The notes: a model not told the origin generated them from the letters alone. DNA of 38,173 nt from Oscillospiraceae bacterium (GCA_009777725.1 WRLG01000028.1:1-38173); one strand, 5' to 3'. Positions 16,394 to 26,000 are shown, counted from the first letter of the stretch. Numbers and translations: made by a program.

Positions 16394-16453
16394 TACAATT
16401 GATAATTGATAATTTGGGGTAAAATCCCCCGCTAAATACCTACGACCTCGTTT
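16394..16453. repeat. Direct repeat B flanking the lipoprotein-metzincin pair
   Basis: Carries ACAATTGATAATT, an AAATCCCCC-type block, CTAAATACCTAC and CCTCGTTTA in the same order and orientation as 13551-13624. The two copies bracket exactly the lipoprotein and metzincin genes. Confidence 0.75.
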
Positions 16454-16460
16454 AAACAGC

Positions 16461-17168
16461 TTAAAAGAACAAATCTACGCTGATTGTAAGGTGAATATCT
16501 TTTCTTTTTCCCCCGGTATCGTAGGTGTGGCTTAAAGAAAACTCGAAATCAATGTTTATATAGCTTTGCGTGATTTCGGATTTATAGAATTCGTAAGGAA
16601 ACGCCCGCCCTCCGAACATAAGCACAAACTTGTGAAGCCCGATTTCAAGCCCGCTTACAGGTATACTGAGGACAATTTTAGGGTTGGGGGAATACTCAAA
16701 GGGCTGAAAAATATCTATAAGCCCGTTTTGCAGCCCGCAGTTCCAAGCGGCGAAATCCTTTAGAAACGGCACGACCGTGCCCGAGCGGAAATTGCGGGGT
16801 GAATAACGGAATGTCCTGCCGTTCCGCGCCATAAGCTCCAGGGTGTCGCCGTAATAAAGCATACTGATGTGTGAAATCAGCAGGCATAGGTCAAGGGAAG
16901 TGATTCCGTCAAGGTTGTCCTTTATATAGGATGAAGATTTCGGTGTGAAATCGTATATGCCGGACCAGATTTGCTCGGCTGTGATGTTATCCTTCAGAGC
17001 GTCAAGCAGGTTATTCCGCGCAAGCTGAACCGCCATAAACCATTCGGTCGTGCCTCCCGCCATATCGGGGTGCGCTTTCATCGCGGCAAGACGAAACGCC
17101 TTTTTTATGTCCGCTTCATTGTAATTCTCGTATGTTACGCTTAAAAGGTTTGCATCGTCAAGCAGCAT
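16461..17168 (-). CDS. J-domain-like protein in the dcw operon
   Basis: The first 60 or so residues of this 235-residue protein look like a DnaJ J-domain. A helix-II segment, ADIKKAFRLAAMKAHPD, contains the HPD tripeptide (33-35) that stimulates Hsp70 ATPase, followed by a helix-III-like stretch. The remainder (about 75-235) has no Gly/Phe region, zinc centre or DnaJ C-terminal domain and matches nothing I recognise; it is beta-rich and hydrophilic. There is no signal peptide, so it should be cytoplasmic. A GGTGGAG site sits just before the ATG. It lies about 80 bp after mraZ. A chaperone-recruiting role at division is conceivable but unsupported beyond context. Confidence 0.65.
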   Translation of the reverse strand: MLLDDANLLSVTYENYNEADIKKAFRLAAMKAHPDMAGGTTEWFMAVQLARNNLLDALKDNITAEQIWSGIYDFTPKSSSYIKDNLDGITSLDLCLLISHISMLYYGDTLELMARNGRTFRYSPRNFRSGTVVPFLKDFAAWNCGLQNGLIDIFQPFEYSPNPKIVLSIPVSGLEIGLHKFVLMFGGRAFPYEFYKSEITQSYINIDFEFSLSHTYDTGGKRKDIHLTISVDLFF

Positions 17169-17246
17169 TGCTCCACCATCCCTTTAAAGTATTGCCCAAT
17201 TTTGTAAATTTAATGTTATGTAAACTGTACATTGCTCATACATTGC

Positions 17247-17675
17247 TCAAAGAGCCAAGCCGGACAAAGCTTTGGATAATTTTTCTCCCGTAATCGACTG
17301 TGAAAACTCGCCGTACCTTTCAGAATCCCAGATTTCGGCACGATTCCCTACTCCTACGACCGTTACATCGCGGTTCAGGGCGGCGTGCTTTCTCAGGTTC
17401 GCCGGCAGGAGAACCCTGCCTTGGGAATCCGGCTCAACTTGACAGGCGTTTGACAGGAAGAAGTTCGCCGTGGTGCGTTCTTCGCCGGTCAGCATGGTTA
17501 TTTTAGCCGTAACATCGTCCCACCCATCGTTTGAATATACGTAAAGGCAGGAGTCCAGCCCTATGGTAACGTAGAAGGAAACCCCTAAACGCTCGCGCAG
17601 CTTCGTGGGGAAAGCCATCCGCCCTTTGGCATCGATGGTATGCTGGTATGTTCCTATTAAGCTCATCACCGCCAC
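17247..17675 (-). CDS. mraZ: Transcriptional regulator MraZ
   Basis: MraZ is a double-AbrB-fold DNA-binding protein that represses its own dcw operon. The 142-residue product has both half-domains: GTYQHTIDAKGRMAFPTKLRE near the start, and CQVEPDSQGRVLLPANLRKHA in the second half, each with the DxxGR signature. The listed GTG is six bases after AAGGGGGAG; an ATG three codons later (MSLIGTYQHT) is the alternative. It is the first gene of the cluster, with a strong promoter and three phased GGTGAA boxes just upstream. Confidence 0.96.
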   Translation of the reverse strand: MAVMSLIGTYQHTIDAKGRMAFPTKLRERLGVSFYVTIGLDSCLYVYSNDGWDDVTAKITMLTGEERTTANFFLSNACQVEPDSQGRVLLPANLRKHAALNRDVTVVGVGNRAEIWDSERYGEFSQSITGEKLSKALSGLAL

Positions 17676-17746
17676 GGACTACTCCCCCTTTACCGATTGT
17701 ATTAACATTACGACTTTCAACACTATGTGGAAAAAAGTGTGGAATG

Positions 17747-17783
17747 TTCACCACTTTTCACCTAAAAGTGGATTCTATTCACC
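17747..17783 (-). promoter_or_regulatory. Candidate MraZ operator: three phased GGTGAA boxes
   Basis: On the minus strand GGTGAA occurs three times, at 17778-17783, 17757-17762 and 17747-17752. The spacings are 21 and 10 bp, that is two turns and one turn of the helix. They lie just downstream of the predicted transcription start of mraZ. Phased direct repeats of a short G-rich word are the known layout of MraZ sites, though the exact word differs between phyla. Confidence 0.5.
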
Positions 17784-17794
17784 GCCGTAACTGT

Positions 17795-17823
17795 ATTATA
17801 CACCTTTTTGAAAAAAAAATCAA
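17795..17823 (-). promoter_or_regulatory. Promoter of mraZ and the dcw cluster
   Basis: On the minus strand TTGATT (17818-17823) and TATAAT (17795-17800) are separated by exactly 17 bp. The predicted start is near 17788, about 110 bp before the mraZ start codon. Confidence 0.8.
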
Positions 17824-18022
17824 TCTCTAAATAAAGATTGGGTATAAAAATTTTAAGAAACATTAGCAAGAATTTCATGCTATTTTAACAAGACAAATGT
17901 TTGTTATTAAAATTTGGTGACACAGCGGAAACAAGCGCGTAATAAAAAAGCGAATCTCCGTTAACCCTATTTTATTTTTTAGTTGTATTTATTAATTTTT
18001 TGTTACAAATTAAACTGCCGTA

Positions 18023-18051
18023 TTGACATGTTATATGCCGTATAATATAAT
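18023..18051 (+). promoter_or_regulatory. Promoter of the yceG-telA pair
   Basis: TTGACA (18023-18028), a 17-bp spacer and TATAAT (18046-18051): a consensus housekeeping promoter 24 bp before the start codon. It diverges from the mraZ promoter across about 200 bp of AT-rich DNA in which I see no gene. Confidence 0.85.
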
Positions 18052-18075
18052 AAGTATTAAGAGAGGAGCATAAGT

Positions 18076-19617
18076 ATGAAGTTTGAGGGTTTTTCGACCG
18101 AGGACAGGCGATTTGTTCAAACCGTATCGACATCGGCGGAAACATTATTAAGCGATGTATCGGAAGACCACGGCGCAAGGCTTGCTTCGCGGGGCGGGCA
18201 TTTTACAAAGGAACAGATGCTGCCCGTTTATTTCGCGGCGTTGGTCGGGCTTAACCGCGACGAAGCGGAATATAATAATATGCTCTTTAACCTCCGCGAT
18301 TCGTTAATACGCTCTCCTAAGCTCCTATTATATATGGAGAACGAGCTCCGCCCCCCCTTTGAGAGCGAAATTTTGCAGATTAACAGACCGAATTTTCAGC
18401 TAAAGCTTGAAGGCGATGAGATGAGAACCGAGCTTGCAATAAAAGCTCTGGAAGAATTCGGCTCAAAAATACATTTAACGGCATGGCTTCTGAGATGCGT
18501 CAGCCACCCCGACTATAAAAGGTCGGTCAGTCAAATCCCGATTCTTTTATATTACGGCAATATAGGCGAAAACGAGCTGGAGTTTTTACATTTTATGTCA
18601 CGCATCGGAATGGACGTTCTGTATGTGTCAAGTGAACGCTCCTCCATGGGGGTGTTGCGGAAAAACAACCTCGAAGGCAGGATGCAGATTTTTGAACTGC
18701 CGTTTTCAAAGTCCGTTGCCCCCTACCCCGAAAAGCCCGTAAAGGCGAAATTCGCCACCCACGCCTACAAAGCGGAGCGCGAACTTGATACGGTATTATA
18801 CGACAACGCCGCTGTTTTCCGCGACTTTCAATATGAAAAGAATCATGCGCGAACCTTGAAAACCACCTACGAAGAGATTGATATACTCTGGCACAGCCAA
18901 GCGCGCTACCGCTCCGGCTTTGACGTTGAAAATAACGACACGGCAATCGTGCCGAACCTGTTTGTTAAAATCAGCGGTGTAAGGGATGGCGAGATGACGG
19001 CGTATTGGGACGGCATAAAGCAAAAGCTCTCCCCCCATACAAAAATAATACGCAAAACCCCCGCCGCAGGCAGTATAGATTTTACGCGGCTCTTCACCGA
19101 TTATAAATCATTCTTTTACGGCAAAAAAATCGACATTCAAAGGCTGAAAGCATCGCCCTTTAATCAATACGGCTTTCTGCCGGACAGATTGCAATGCTTA
19201 ATCTTTGAAAAAATGCAGGAAGCGGCGGACAGCGGATTCCTAAAGCTTGAGCCGGTGGATTTAATGCTGACCGTAATCCACATCGGGCTGAGCCTTGACA
19301 GGGAGATGATTAAAACCCTGCAGGGCTTCGATTATACAAAGGATATACCTAAGATAATCATTATAGACACGGCAGGGGAGGTTTTCAACAAGGCTGAATG
19401 TGCTTTGCTTGTCATGTACAATCTGCTCTGCTTCGATATAGCCGTGTACACCCCGACAGGCTACCGCAATCTTGAACAATACATGAATGAAACAGCCTTT
19501 GAAACCTATACCATGAACGAATTTAAGCATAACTTGGCAATCCCCGATTTTAGTGCTTCACCCGCTCCGGGTTTAAACCGATTATTCAAAAACAGGAAAA
19601 AGAAAGGCAGGTCATAA
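18076..19617 (+). CDS. YceG-like protein, partner of TelA
   Basis: A 513-residue soluble protein without signal peptide or clear membrane helices. Its size, and its position immediately before a telA gene, match the YceG family of Bacillus subtilis, which sits beside the TelA homologue YceH in a stress and tellurite-linked gene set. Segments suggestive of a Rossmann-like fold include IPKIIIIDTAGEVFNKAECALLVMYNLL near the C-terminus and QIPILLYYGNIGENELEFLHF in the middle. The last residues are a basic tail (NRKKKGRS). It has a GAGAGGAG ribosome site and a consensus promoter. The biochemical role of this family is not established; the assignment leans on context. Confidence 0.65.
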   Translation: MKFEGFSTEDRRFVQTVSTSAETLLSDVSEDHGARLASRGGHFTKEQMLPVYFAALVGLNRDEAEYNNMLFNLRDSLIRSPKLLLYMENELRPPFESEILQINRPNFQLKLEGDEMRTELAIKALEEFGSKIHLTAWLLRCVSHPDYKRSVSQIPILLYYGNIGENELEFLHFMSRIGMDVLYVSSERSSMGVLRKNNLEGRMQIFELPFSKSVAPYPEKPVKAKFATHAYKAERELDTVLYDNAAVFRDFQYEKNHARTLKTTYEEIDILWHSQARYRSGFDVENNDTAIVPNLFVKISGVRDGEMTAYWDGIKQKLSPHTKIIRKTPAAGSIDFTRLFTDYKSFFYGKKIDIQRLKASPFNQYGFLPDRLQCLIFEKMQEAADSGFLKLEPVDLMLTVIHIGLSLDREMIKTLQGFDYTKDIPKIIIIDTAGEVFNKAECALLVMYNLLCFDIAVYTPTGYRNLEQYMNETAFETYTMNEFKHNLAIPDFSASPAPGLNRLFKNRKKKGRS

Positions 19618-19619
19618 AA

Positions 19620-20765
19620 ATGGCTCTGAAATTTACACCCGCATCCGAAAATCCCCAAGTCACCGAGGCAACCCCCGTTGCCGTAGTAACCGAGCCCGCA
19701 GAGGCTCAGATGAATTACTCTATTATAGAGGCGACAAGGCAAATCAAGCATGAAATCGTAAAGAACGAAGAGGTGGATAAGCTTGTCAACACGATAAACA
19801 TCAATGATGTAAACTCCGTTGTAAAATTCGGCGATGCGGTAGCCACGGAAATCTCCAAAGCCTCCGACCAAGTGTTAAGCTCAATGAACATGAATCAGGT
19901 GAACGATTCCGGCGAGCTTTTGAAGCACTTGGGCGCGATTATGGCGCAATTCGATGCGAAAGAGCTTGCCGATGAGGGCAAAAAGGGCATTATATCCAAT
20001 ATTAAAAAAAGCGTTGACCGAATTCTTTCAAAATATCAGACAATGGGCGATGATGTTGACAAGATTTATGTTCAGCTTAAAAAGTATGAAAACGAAATAG
20101 AGGTCGCCAATGTCAAGCTTGAAACGATGTTTAACGCCAACATCAGATACTATAAGGATTTGCTTTTATACATCATGGCGGGGGAACAGGCGTGTGTTGA
20201 GCTTGACAATTATATCACCGATTACCGCGTAAAGCTGGCGGATAACCCCGATTCCGGCGCGGTCGCCATGGACCTGCAAACACTGGAGCAGACCCGCCAA
20301 ATCTTTGAGCAACGCGTGATGGACTTGAAAATTGCGGAAAATGTTGCTATGCAGACCGTTCCCATGCTCAAAGCAATGCAGTTTTCCAACCTTAACCTTA
20401 TAAGAAAGATTAATTCGGCGTTCATTATCACCATGCCCATCTTCAAGCAGAGCTTGGCGCAGGCTCTTATGCTGAAAAGGCAGAGGATTCAAGCGGAAGC
20501 CATGTCCGCGCTTGACGAAAAGACTAACGAAATGCTCCTTAAAAATGCGAGAAACACGGTTGAGCAAACCAAACTTACAACCCAAATGGCTTCGGGAAGC
20601 TCTATAAAGGTAGAAACCTTAGAGCAAACTTGGCAGACGATTGTTGAGGGAATCGAGGAGACCCGCCGTATCCAAGATAACGCTAAGGTTCAGCGCGAGC
20701 AGGACGCTATCCGCCTCCAAAAGCTAAAGGAGGATTACAGGGAGAAGATGAACAAAGCGCGGTAA
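19620..20765 (+). CDS. TelA family toxic-anion resistance protein
   Basis: A 381-residue, almost entirely alpha-helical protein of the TelA/KlaA family, linked to tellurite resistance, cell-envelope stress and toxic anions; the mechanism is unknown. Family features seen are the central segment NANIRYYKDLLLYIMAGEQACVELDNYI, the following QTVPMLKAMQFSNLNLIRKINSAFIITMPIFKQSLAQA, and the tail ETLEQTWQTIVEGIEETRRIQ. A coiled-coil end (QREQDAIRLQKLKEDYREKM) closes the protein. It lies two bases after the yceG-like gene with its ribosome site AGGCAGGT inside the previous gene's end, so the two are co-translated. A terminator follows directly. Confidence 0.9.
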   Translation: MALKFTPASENPQVTEATPVAVVTEPAEAQMNYSIIEATRQIKHEIVKNEEVDKLVNTININDVNSVVKFGDAVATEISKASDQVLSSMNMNQVNDSGELLKHLGAIMAQFDAKELADEGKKGIISNIKKSVDRILSKYQTMGDDVDKIYVQLKKYENEIEVANVKLETMFNANIRYYKDLLLYIMAGEQACVELDNYITDYRVKLADNPDSGAVAMDLQTLEQTRQIFEQRVMDLKIAENVAMQTVPMLKAMQFSNLNLIRKINSAFIITMPIFKQSLAQALMLKRQRIQAEAMSALDEKTNEMLLKNARNTVEQTKLTTQMASGSSIKVETLEQTWQTIVEGIEETRRIQDNAKVQREQDAIRLQKLKEDYREKMNKAR

Positions 20766-20776
20766 AAGCAAAACGT

Positions 20777-20813
20777 GCAAAAAGGGGGGTATAAAAGTAC
20801 CCCCTTTTTTGCA
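20777..20813 (+). terminator. Terminator after telA
   Basis: GCAAAAAGGGGGGTA pairs with TACCCCCTTTTTTGC around a short A-rich loop and includes a TTTTTT run. The long stem is symmetric enough to act in either direction. Confidence 0.85.
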
Positions 20814-20890
20814 ATATACACTTTTGGTTTGTTAATTTTAACAATTATATTAGTAATCATTATACAAAGCCGATAAAAAGAAAAAAACTC

Positions 20891-20919
20891 TTGACTTATT
20901 CTTAAAAATGTGTTAGTAT
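20891..20919 (+). promoter_or_regulatory. Promoter of the FVERR-repeat protein gene
   Basis: TTGACT (20891-20896), a 17-bp spacer and TAGTAT (20914-20919), 47 bp before the start codon. With the terminator just upstream, it makes this gene a separate unit from yceG-telA. Confidence 0.65.
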
Positions 20920-20966
20920 TATTTTAGATAAATATGTGTTTACCAAAATATGGGGTGGAGATTTTA

Positions 20967-22937
20967 ATGTTTGGACTAGGACTAAGCGATGTCAAGGACA
21001 GCAAAAAGGATAAAAAAAATAAAAAACGCGATAAGGTTGAAGATACCAGCGCATTTGACAATAATGTGTTTAACGCCGCCGCAAGGATGAAGGAAGAAGC
21101 CGCTAAGACAAAGAGGTATGAACAGCCTAAAAACGACTTTCCCGATGCCGTTTCGGACGATTTTATGAGAGGTCTTCATAAGCGCAGCGCGAACTCCACT
21201 AAAGGTACGGAGTATGAGCTTGGCGTAAAGAAGGTCTCAAAGAACATTGATAATGTAGATATAATGGGCATGGATATTATTCCTACGTCCGGCTTTGCTC
21301 AATCAAAGCCGCAGCTGTTAGCTCCCGAACCTCCGGCTAAGCCGCAGGAGCGCGAGGAGCCGGCAGCCGCTTACGCTCAGCCCGAGGTCGGCGAGGAGCT
21401 TGAAGTGCCCGGGGTGCCGAAGCTTTCCAGACCTGAGGGCTTTGTCGAAAGGCGCAAATCCAACGATAACCCCAACCCGGAAGAAGGCTTTATTGAACGC
21501 CGCAGGTCTTATACGCCGAGCGTTGAGCCAACGCAGGATTCCTCTGACTTTATTGAAAGGCGCAGAGCCGTTGATAATCCCGAACCGAGCGAAGGCTTTG
21601 TCGAACGCCGCAGAGTTTACGCGCCTCCGGCTACATCATCGCAGGAGTCAGCTGCGGCGCAGGAAACAGCAACCGGCTTTACCGACAGGCGCAAAGCCGC
21701 CGATAATCCTACCCCGGAAGAGGGCTTTGTTGAACGCCGCAGGATGTATATCCCCAATGCCGCGCTGAAGCAGGAAGCTGCCGGTTTAGGCTCAACACCT
21801 GCTCCTAAGCCGCCCGCCGACAAACCTGCCGCAAAACCCACCGCCAAATCGGAGACGGTTTACAGCAAAAAGCCAAAGCCGGCTTTATCGGAAGCCAAGG
21901 AAGCGCGGGAAGCTGACACGTCAAGAACAATTTCAATCTCCGCGCCGAAGTCCGCCGCTCCGAGGTTGATATTAAGCCCCGCACAGAAGCCTGCCGAAAA
22001 ACGGGCTGAAATCTTCGTGCCCAAACCTGCGCCTAAGCCTGCTCCCAAGCAGGTAGCTTATGAAGAACCTTTTGAAGTTGCGGAAGTGAAGGCGGAAGTG
22101 AAAAAGGACACCGCTCCGGCTTCAAAATATAAGGAAGCAAAAGCAAGCGATGGCGGGCTGAAAAATTATTCTTATGAACGCATGGCTAATATGTATAAAA
22201 AAGCACCTAAAAAGGATTCCGCACCCGTTGCAGAGGTCAAACTCCCTAAGCCTAAGCCTTTAAAAGAGGTTGAGAAAATAAAGCCCGAGCCTGCTTTGGA
22301 GATTAAAGCACCCATTCCCGCGCCCGCCGCCCCTGCCCAACCCGTTCCACCCGCTCCGAAGGTTAAGGAAGAAAAGCTTGAAGCCGCCCCTGCTCCTGCG
22401 CCCGCTTCGAAATATAAGGAGGCAAAGGCAAGCGATGGCGGGCTGAGGAATTATTCCTATGAACGCATGGTTAACATGTATAAAAAAGAGCCCGAAAAGA
22501 AAGCCGAATCTGCGCCTGCACCTAAGCTTGAAGAGATGTTAAAACCCGCGCCGCCCATGAAATTATCCTACGATGAGCCTGCCGCGGAGCAACCGTCTGC
22601 GGCTGTTGACTCTGATTTTTACGATATGGGATTGTTGGGCGATGACACACCGAGGAGCAAGCCGAAAGAGTATGATTTTGCTAAAAAAGCGGCTCAGCTT
22701 GCCGAGGAGGGCAATGAGGACAAGGCTAATTTCTTCAATACCGTAAAGAGAAAGCTTGATTCTAAGGATGAGGGAACAGGAGATGCCGATGAAGCGGATA
22801 GCTACACCGCAGACTACAATCAAGATTTCTACAGCTACCCCACCGAGGAGTCGGCTACCGATTTTGAGGACGGCGAGTATTCAAGAGGCTATACTAACTT
22901 CAGTTCTTTCATAGATGAAATCAACTTCTCCAGCTAA
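20967..22937 (+). CDS. Disordered protein with FVERR-type repeats, function unknown
   Basis: A 656-residue cytoplasmic-looking protein with no signal peptide or membrane helix, very rich in Pro, Ala, Lys and Glu. Residues about 156-270 contain seven spaced copies of a motif like GF(V/I)ERR(R/K), several followed by DNPxPEEG. A second repeat, SKYKEAKASDGG then NYSYERMxNMYKK, occurs near residues 385-412 and 480-506. The N-terminus MFGLGLSDVKDSKKDKKNKKR is basic and the C-terminus is acidic and aromatic. The pattern is that of a scaffold with repeated short binding motifs in disordered linkers. I recognise no family. The start is ATG 20967, with GGTGGAG six bases upstream; an earlier ATG (20934) lacks such a site. 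Confidence 0.8.
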   Translation: MFGLGLSDVKDSKKDKKNKKRDKVEDTSAFDNNVFNAAARMKEEAAKTKRYEQPKNDFPDAVSDDFMRGLHKRSANSTKGTEYELGVKKVSKNIDNVDIMGMDIIPTSGFAQSKPQLLAPEPPAKPQEREEPAAAYAQPEVGEELEVPGVPKLSRPEGFVERRKSNDNPNPEEGFIERRRSYTPSVEPTQDSSDFIERRRAVDNPEPSEGFVERRRVYAPPATSSQESAAAQETATGFTDRRKAADNPTPEEGFVERRRMYIPNAALKQEAAGLGSTPAPKPPADKPAAKPTAKSETVYSKKPKPALSEAKEAREADTSRTISISAPKSAAPRLILSPAQKPAEKRAEIFVPKPAPKPAPKQVAYEEPFEVAEVKAEVKKDTAPASKYKEAKASDGGLKNYSYERMANMYKKAPKKDSAPVAEVKLPKPKPLKEVEKIKPEPALEIKAPIPAPAAPAQPVPPAPKVKEEKLEAAPAPAPASKYKEAKASDGGLRNYSYERMVNMYKKEPEKKAESAPAPKLEEMLKPAPPMKLSYDEPAAEQPSAAVDSDFYDMGLLGDDTPRSKPKEYDFAKKAAQLAEEGNEDKANFFNTVKRKLDSKDEGTGDADEADSYTADYNQDFYSYPTEESATDFEDGEYSRGYTNFSSFIDEINFSS

Positions 22938-22969
22938 CCCCCTAACTCCTTCGCTAACTACATAGGCGA

Positions 22970-22999
22970 ACGCGCCGTATAAAAGCGGCGTGTTTTTTT
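22970..22999 (+). terminator. Likely terminator before ileS
   Basis: GCGCCG and CGGCGT can pair (one G-T) around TATAAAAG, followed by GTTTTTTTG. The stem is short. Only about 65 bp separate the two genes, so there is no room for a T-box leader before ileS. Confidence 0.6.
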
Positions 23000-23038
23000 G
23001 CCATGATATATGCAAAAAAAAAAAGAAAGGTGATATTG

Positions 23039-26000
23039 ATGTACCAAAAAGTATCCGCTAAGCTTGATTTTGCCGCAAGAGAAAAGGACACGCTTGCATT
23101 TTGGCAGGAAAATAAAATATTTGAAAAAAGTATAGAGAAAAGAAAGAGCGCGCCGCCTTACGTCTTTTACGACGGACCGCCGACGGCTAACGGGATGCCG
23201 CATATCGGTCACGTGATAACCAGAGTTTTCAAGGATATGATTCCGCGCTACCGCACCATGAAGGGTTACATGGTCCCCCGTAAGGCAGGTTGGGATACCC
23301 ATGGTCTGCCCGTTGAGCTTGAAGTTGAAAAGCTTTTGGGGCTTGACGGTAAGGAGCAGATTGAAGAATACGGCTTAGAGCCTTTTATTGCCAAATGTAA
23401 GGAAAGTGTTTGGAAATATAAGGGGCTTTGGGAGGATTTTTCCGAGATTGTCGGCTTCTGGGCGGATATGGATGACCCTTATGTCACCTATCATAACGAA
23501 TTTATAGAATCGGTCTGGTGGTCTTTGAAGCAGATATGGGACAAGGGGTTGCTTTATAAGGGCTTTAAAATCGTGCCGTTTTGCCCGCGTTGTGAAACGC
23601 CGCTGTCGTCCCATGAAGTGGCGCAGGGGTATAAAGATGTAAAAGAACGGTCGGCTATTGTTCGGTTTAAGTTAAAAGATGAGGATGCTTATATTTTAGC
23701 GTGGACGACAACGCCGTGGACCTTGCCCTCCAATGTCGCGCTTTGCGTTAACCCCGACGAAAACTACGTTAAAATTAAAACGGGTGCTCATGTTTACTAT
23801 TTAGCGGAGGCGTTAGTGCCGTCTGTTATAGAAGATGAATACGAAGTGATTGCAAACTTTAAAGGGCGCGAGTTGGAGCATAAAGAATATCAGCCGCTTT
23901 TTAATTTTGTAAACCCCGATGAAAAATGCTGGTTTGTGACCTGCGGCGAGTTTGTTACCTTGTCAGACGGCACGGGCGTTGTCCACATTGCGCCCGCATT
24001 CGGCGAGGACGATGCTAACATCGGCAGAAAATACGGCTTGCCTTTCGTTCAGCTTGTAAATACGAGAGGCGAAATGACCGCCGAAACAGACTGGGCGGGG
24101 ACATTCTGCAAAGATGCGGACAGGTTGATTATCAAGGCATTAGAAGAAAAGGGGCTTCTCCTATCCGCCCCCAACTACGAGCACAGCTACCCCCATTGCT
24201 GGAGGTGCTCCGCGCCGCTGATTTATTACGCGCGGGATTCATGGTTTATTAAGATGACGGCGGTTCGCGAAAAGCTCATTAGCAACAACAATACCATAAA
24301 TTGGATTCCCGAAAATATCGGCAAAAGGCGTTTCGGTGATTGGCTTGAAAATGTACAGGATTGGGGCATCAGCCGCAACCGCTATTGGGGAACGCCGCTG
24401 AATATCTGGGAATGTGAGTGTTCTCATCTTCATTCCGTCGGCTCTGTTGAAGAGCTTAAAAGCATGTCCGATAATTGCCCCGATAATATTGAGCTTCACC
24501 GCCCGTTTATTGATGCGGTTACAATAAAATGCGAAAAATGCGGCGGAGAGATGAAAAGAGTGCCGGAGGTGATTGACTGCTGGTACGATTCGGGTGCTAT
24601 GCCTTTTGCACAGCATCATTATCCGTTTGAGAATAAAGAGCTTTTCGAGAGTGAATTTCCCGCTGATTTTATATGCGAAGCGGTTGACCAGACCAGAGGA
24701 TGGTTCTATTCCCTGCTTGCTATTTCTACGCTGATTTTTGACAAAGCCCCCTATAAAAACGTAATCGTTTTAGGGCACGTTCAAGACAAGGATGGGCAGA
24801 AAATGTCAAAAACCAAAGGCAATGCCATAGACCCGTTTGACGCGCTGACGACCTACGGCGCGGATGCTGTGCGCTGGTATTTCTACACAAATTCCGCCCC
24901 TTGGCTTCCCAGCCGATTCCACGGCAAAGCCGTAATTGAGGGGCAGAGGAAATTTATGGGTACTCTTTTGAATACCTACGCTTTCTATGTCCTTTACGCT
25001 GAAATAGACCAATTTGACCCGCATAAATATGCCGCTATTGACTGCTCTCAAATCGGCATGATGGATAAATGGCTGTTATCCCGCCTGCACAGCATGATTA
25101 AGGCGGTTGATATTAATCTGGAAAACTATAAAGTCCCCGAAGCCGCAAGGGCTTTGGAAAACTTTGTTGACGAGCTTTCCAACTGGTATGTACGCCGTTG
25201 CCGCGAACGCTACTGGGCTTCCGGCATGGAGCAGGATAAAATTAACGCTTATTTGGTTTTGCATAATGCTCTGGTTTGGACAGCTAAAGCTGCCGCCCCC
25301 ATGCTCCCGTTTATGGCGGAGGACATATACCAAAACTTGGTGCGTTCGTTCAAAGATGAGGCTCACCCCGAAAGTGTTCATCTGTGCGGATTCCCCGTTT
25401 ATGATGATGACATGGTCGATGCCGTTCTTGAAAAGAAGATGGATGCAGTTTTGAAAATCGTAACACTGGGGCGGGCGGCGCGGAATGCCGCCGGCGTTAA
25501 GAACCGTCAGCCGCTGAGCGTTATCTATATCAGCGCGGGCGCGGAGCTTGACGGGGAATGTGCCGGAATTGTCAAGGATGAGCTTAATATAAAAAATATT
25601 ATTTTCACGGACGACACAAGCGGATTTGTATCCTACAGCTTTAAGCCGCAGTTAAAAACGCTTGGTCCGAAATACGGCAAGCAGCTGGGCGAAATCAGAG
25701 AGAAGCTGGCAAACCTTGACGGTACTAAGGCTAAAGCCGAGTTGGACTCTTCCAATTCTCTTAAATTAAGCCTGTCCGGCGGCGAGGCGCAATTAAGCGA
25801 GGAAGATTTGCTTATTGAAACGGTGCAAAAAGAGGGCTTTCATTCGCTTACCGAAAACGGCGTAACCGTTGTTATTGATATAAATCTTACTAAGGAGCTT
25901 ATTGAGGAGGGTTTTGTCCGCGAAATAATCAGCAAAATTCAGACAATGCGGAAGGAAGCCGACTTCAATGTTACCGACAACATTAACATCTATGCCGCAG

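Noticed and set aside
16114-16422. Ser/Gly-rich plus-strand open frame opposite the lipoprotein gene
   Set aside because: It is the antisense image of the EEP-type repeat in the lipoprotein linker.
21400-21768. 122-codon open frame inside the FVERR-repeat gene
   Set aside because: It is an alternate-frame product of the internal repeats; no ribosome site.
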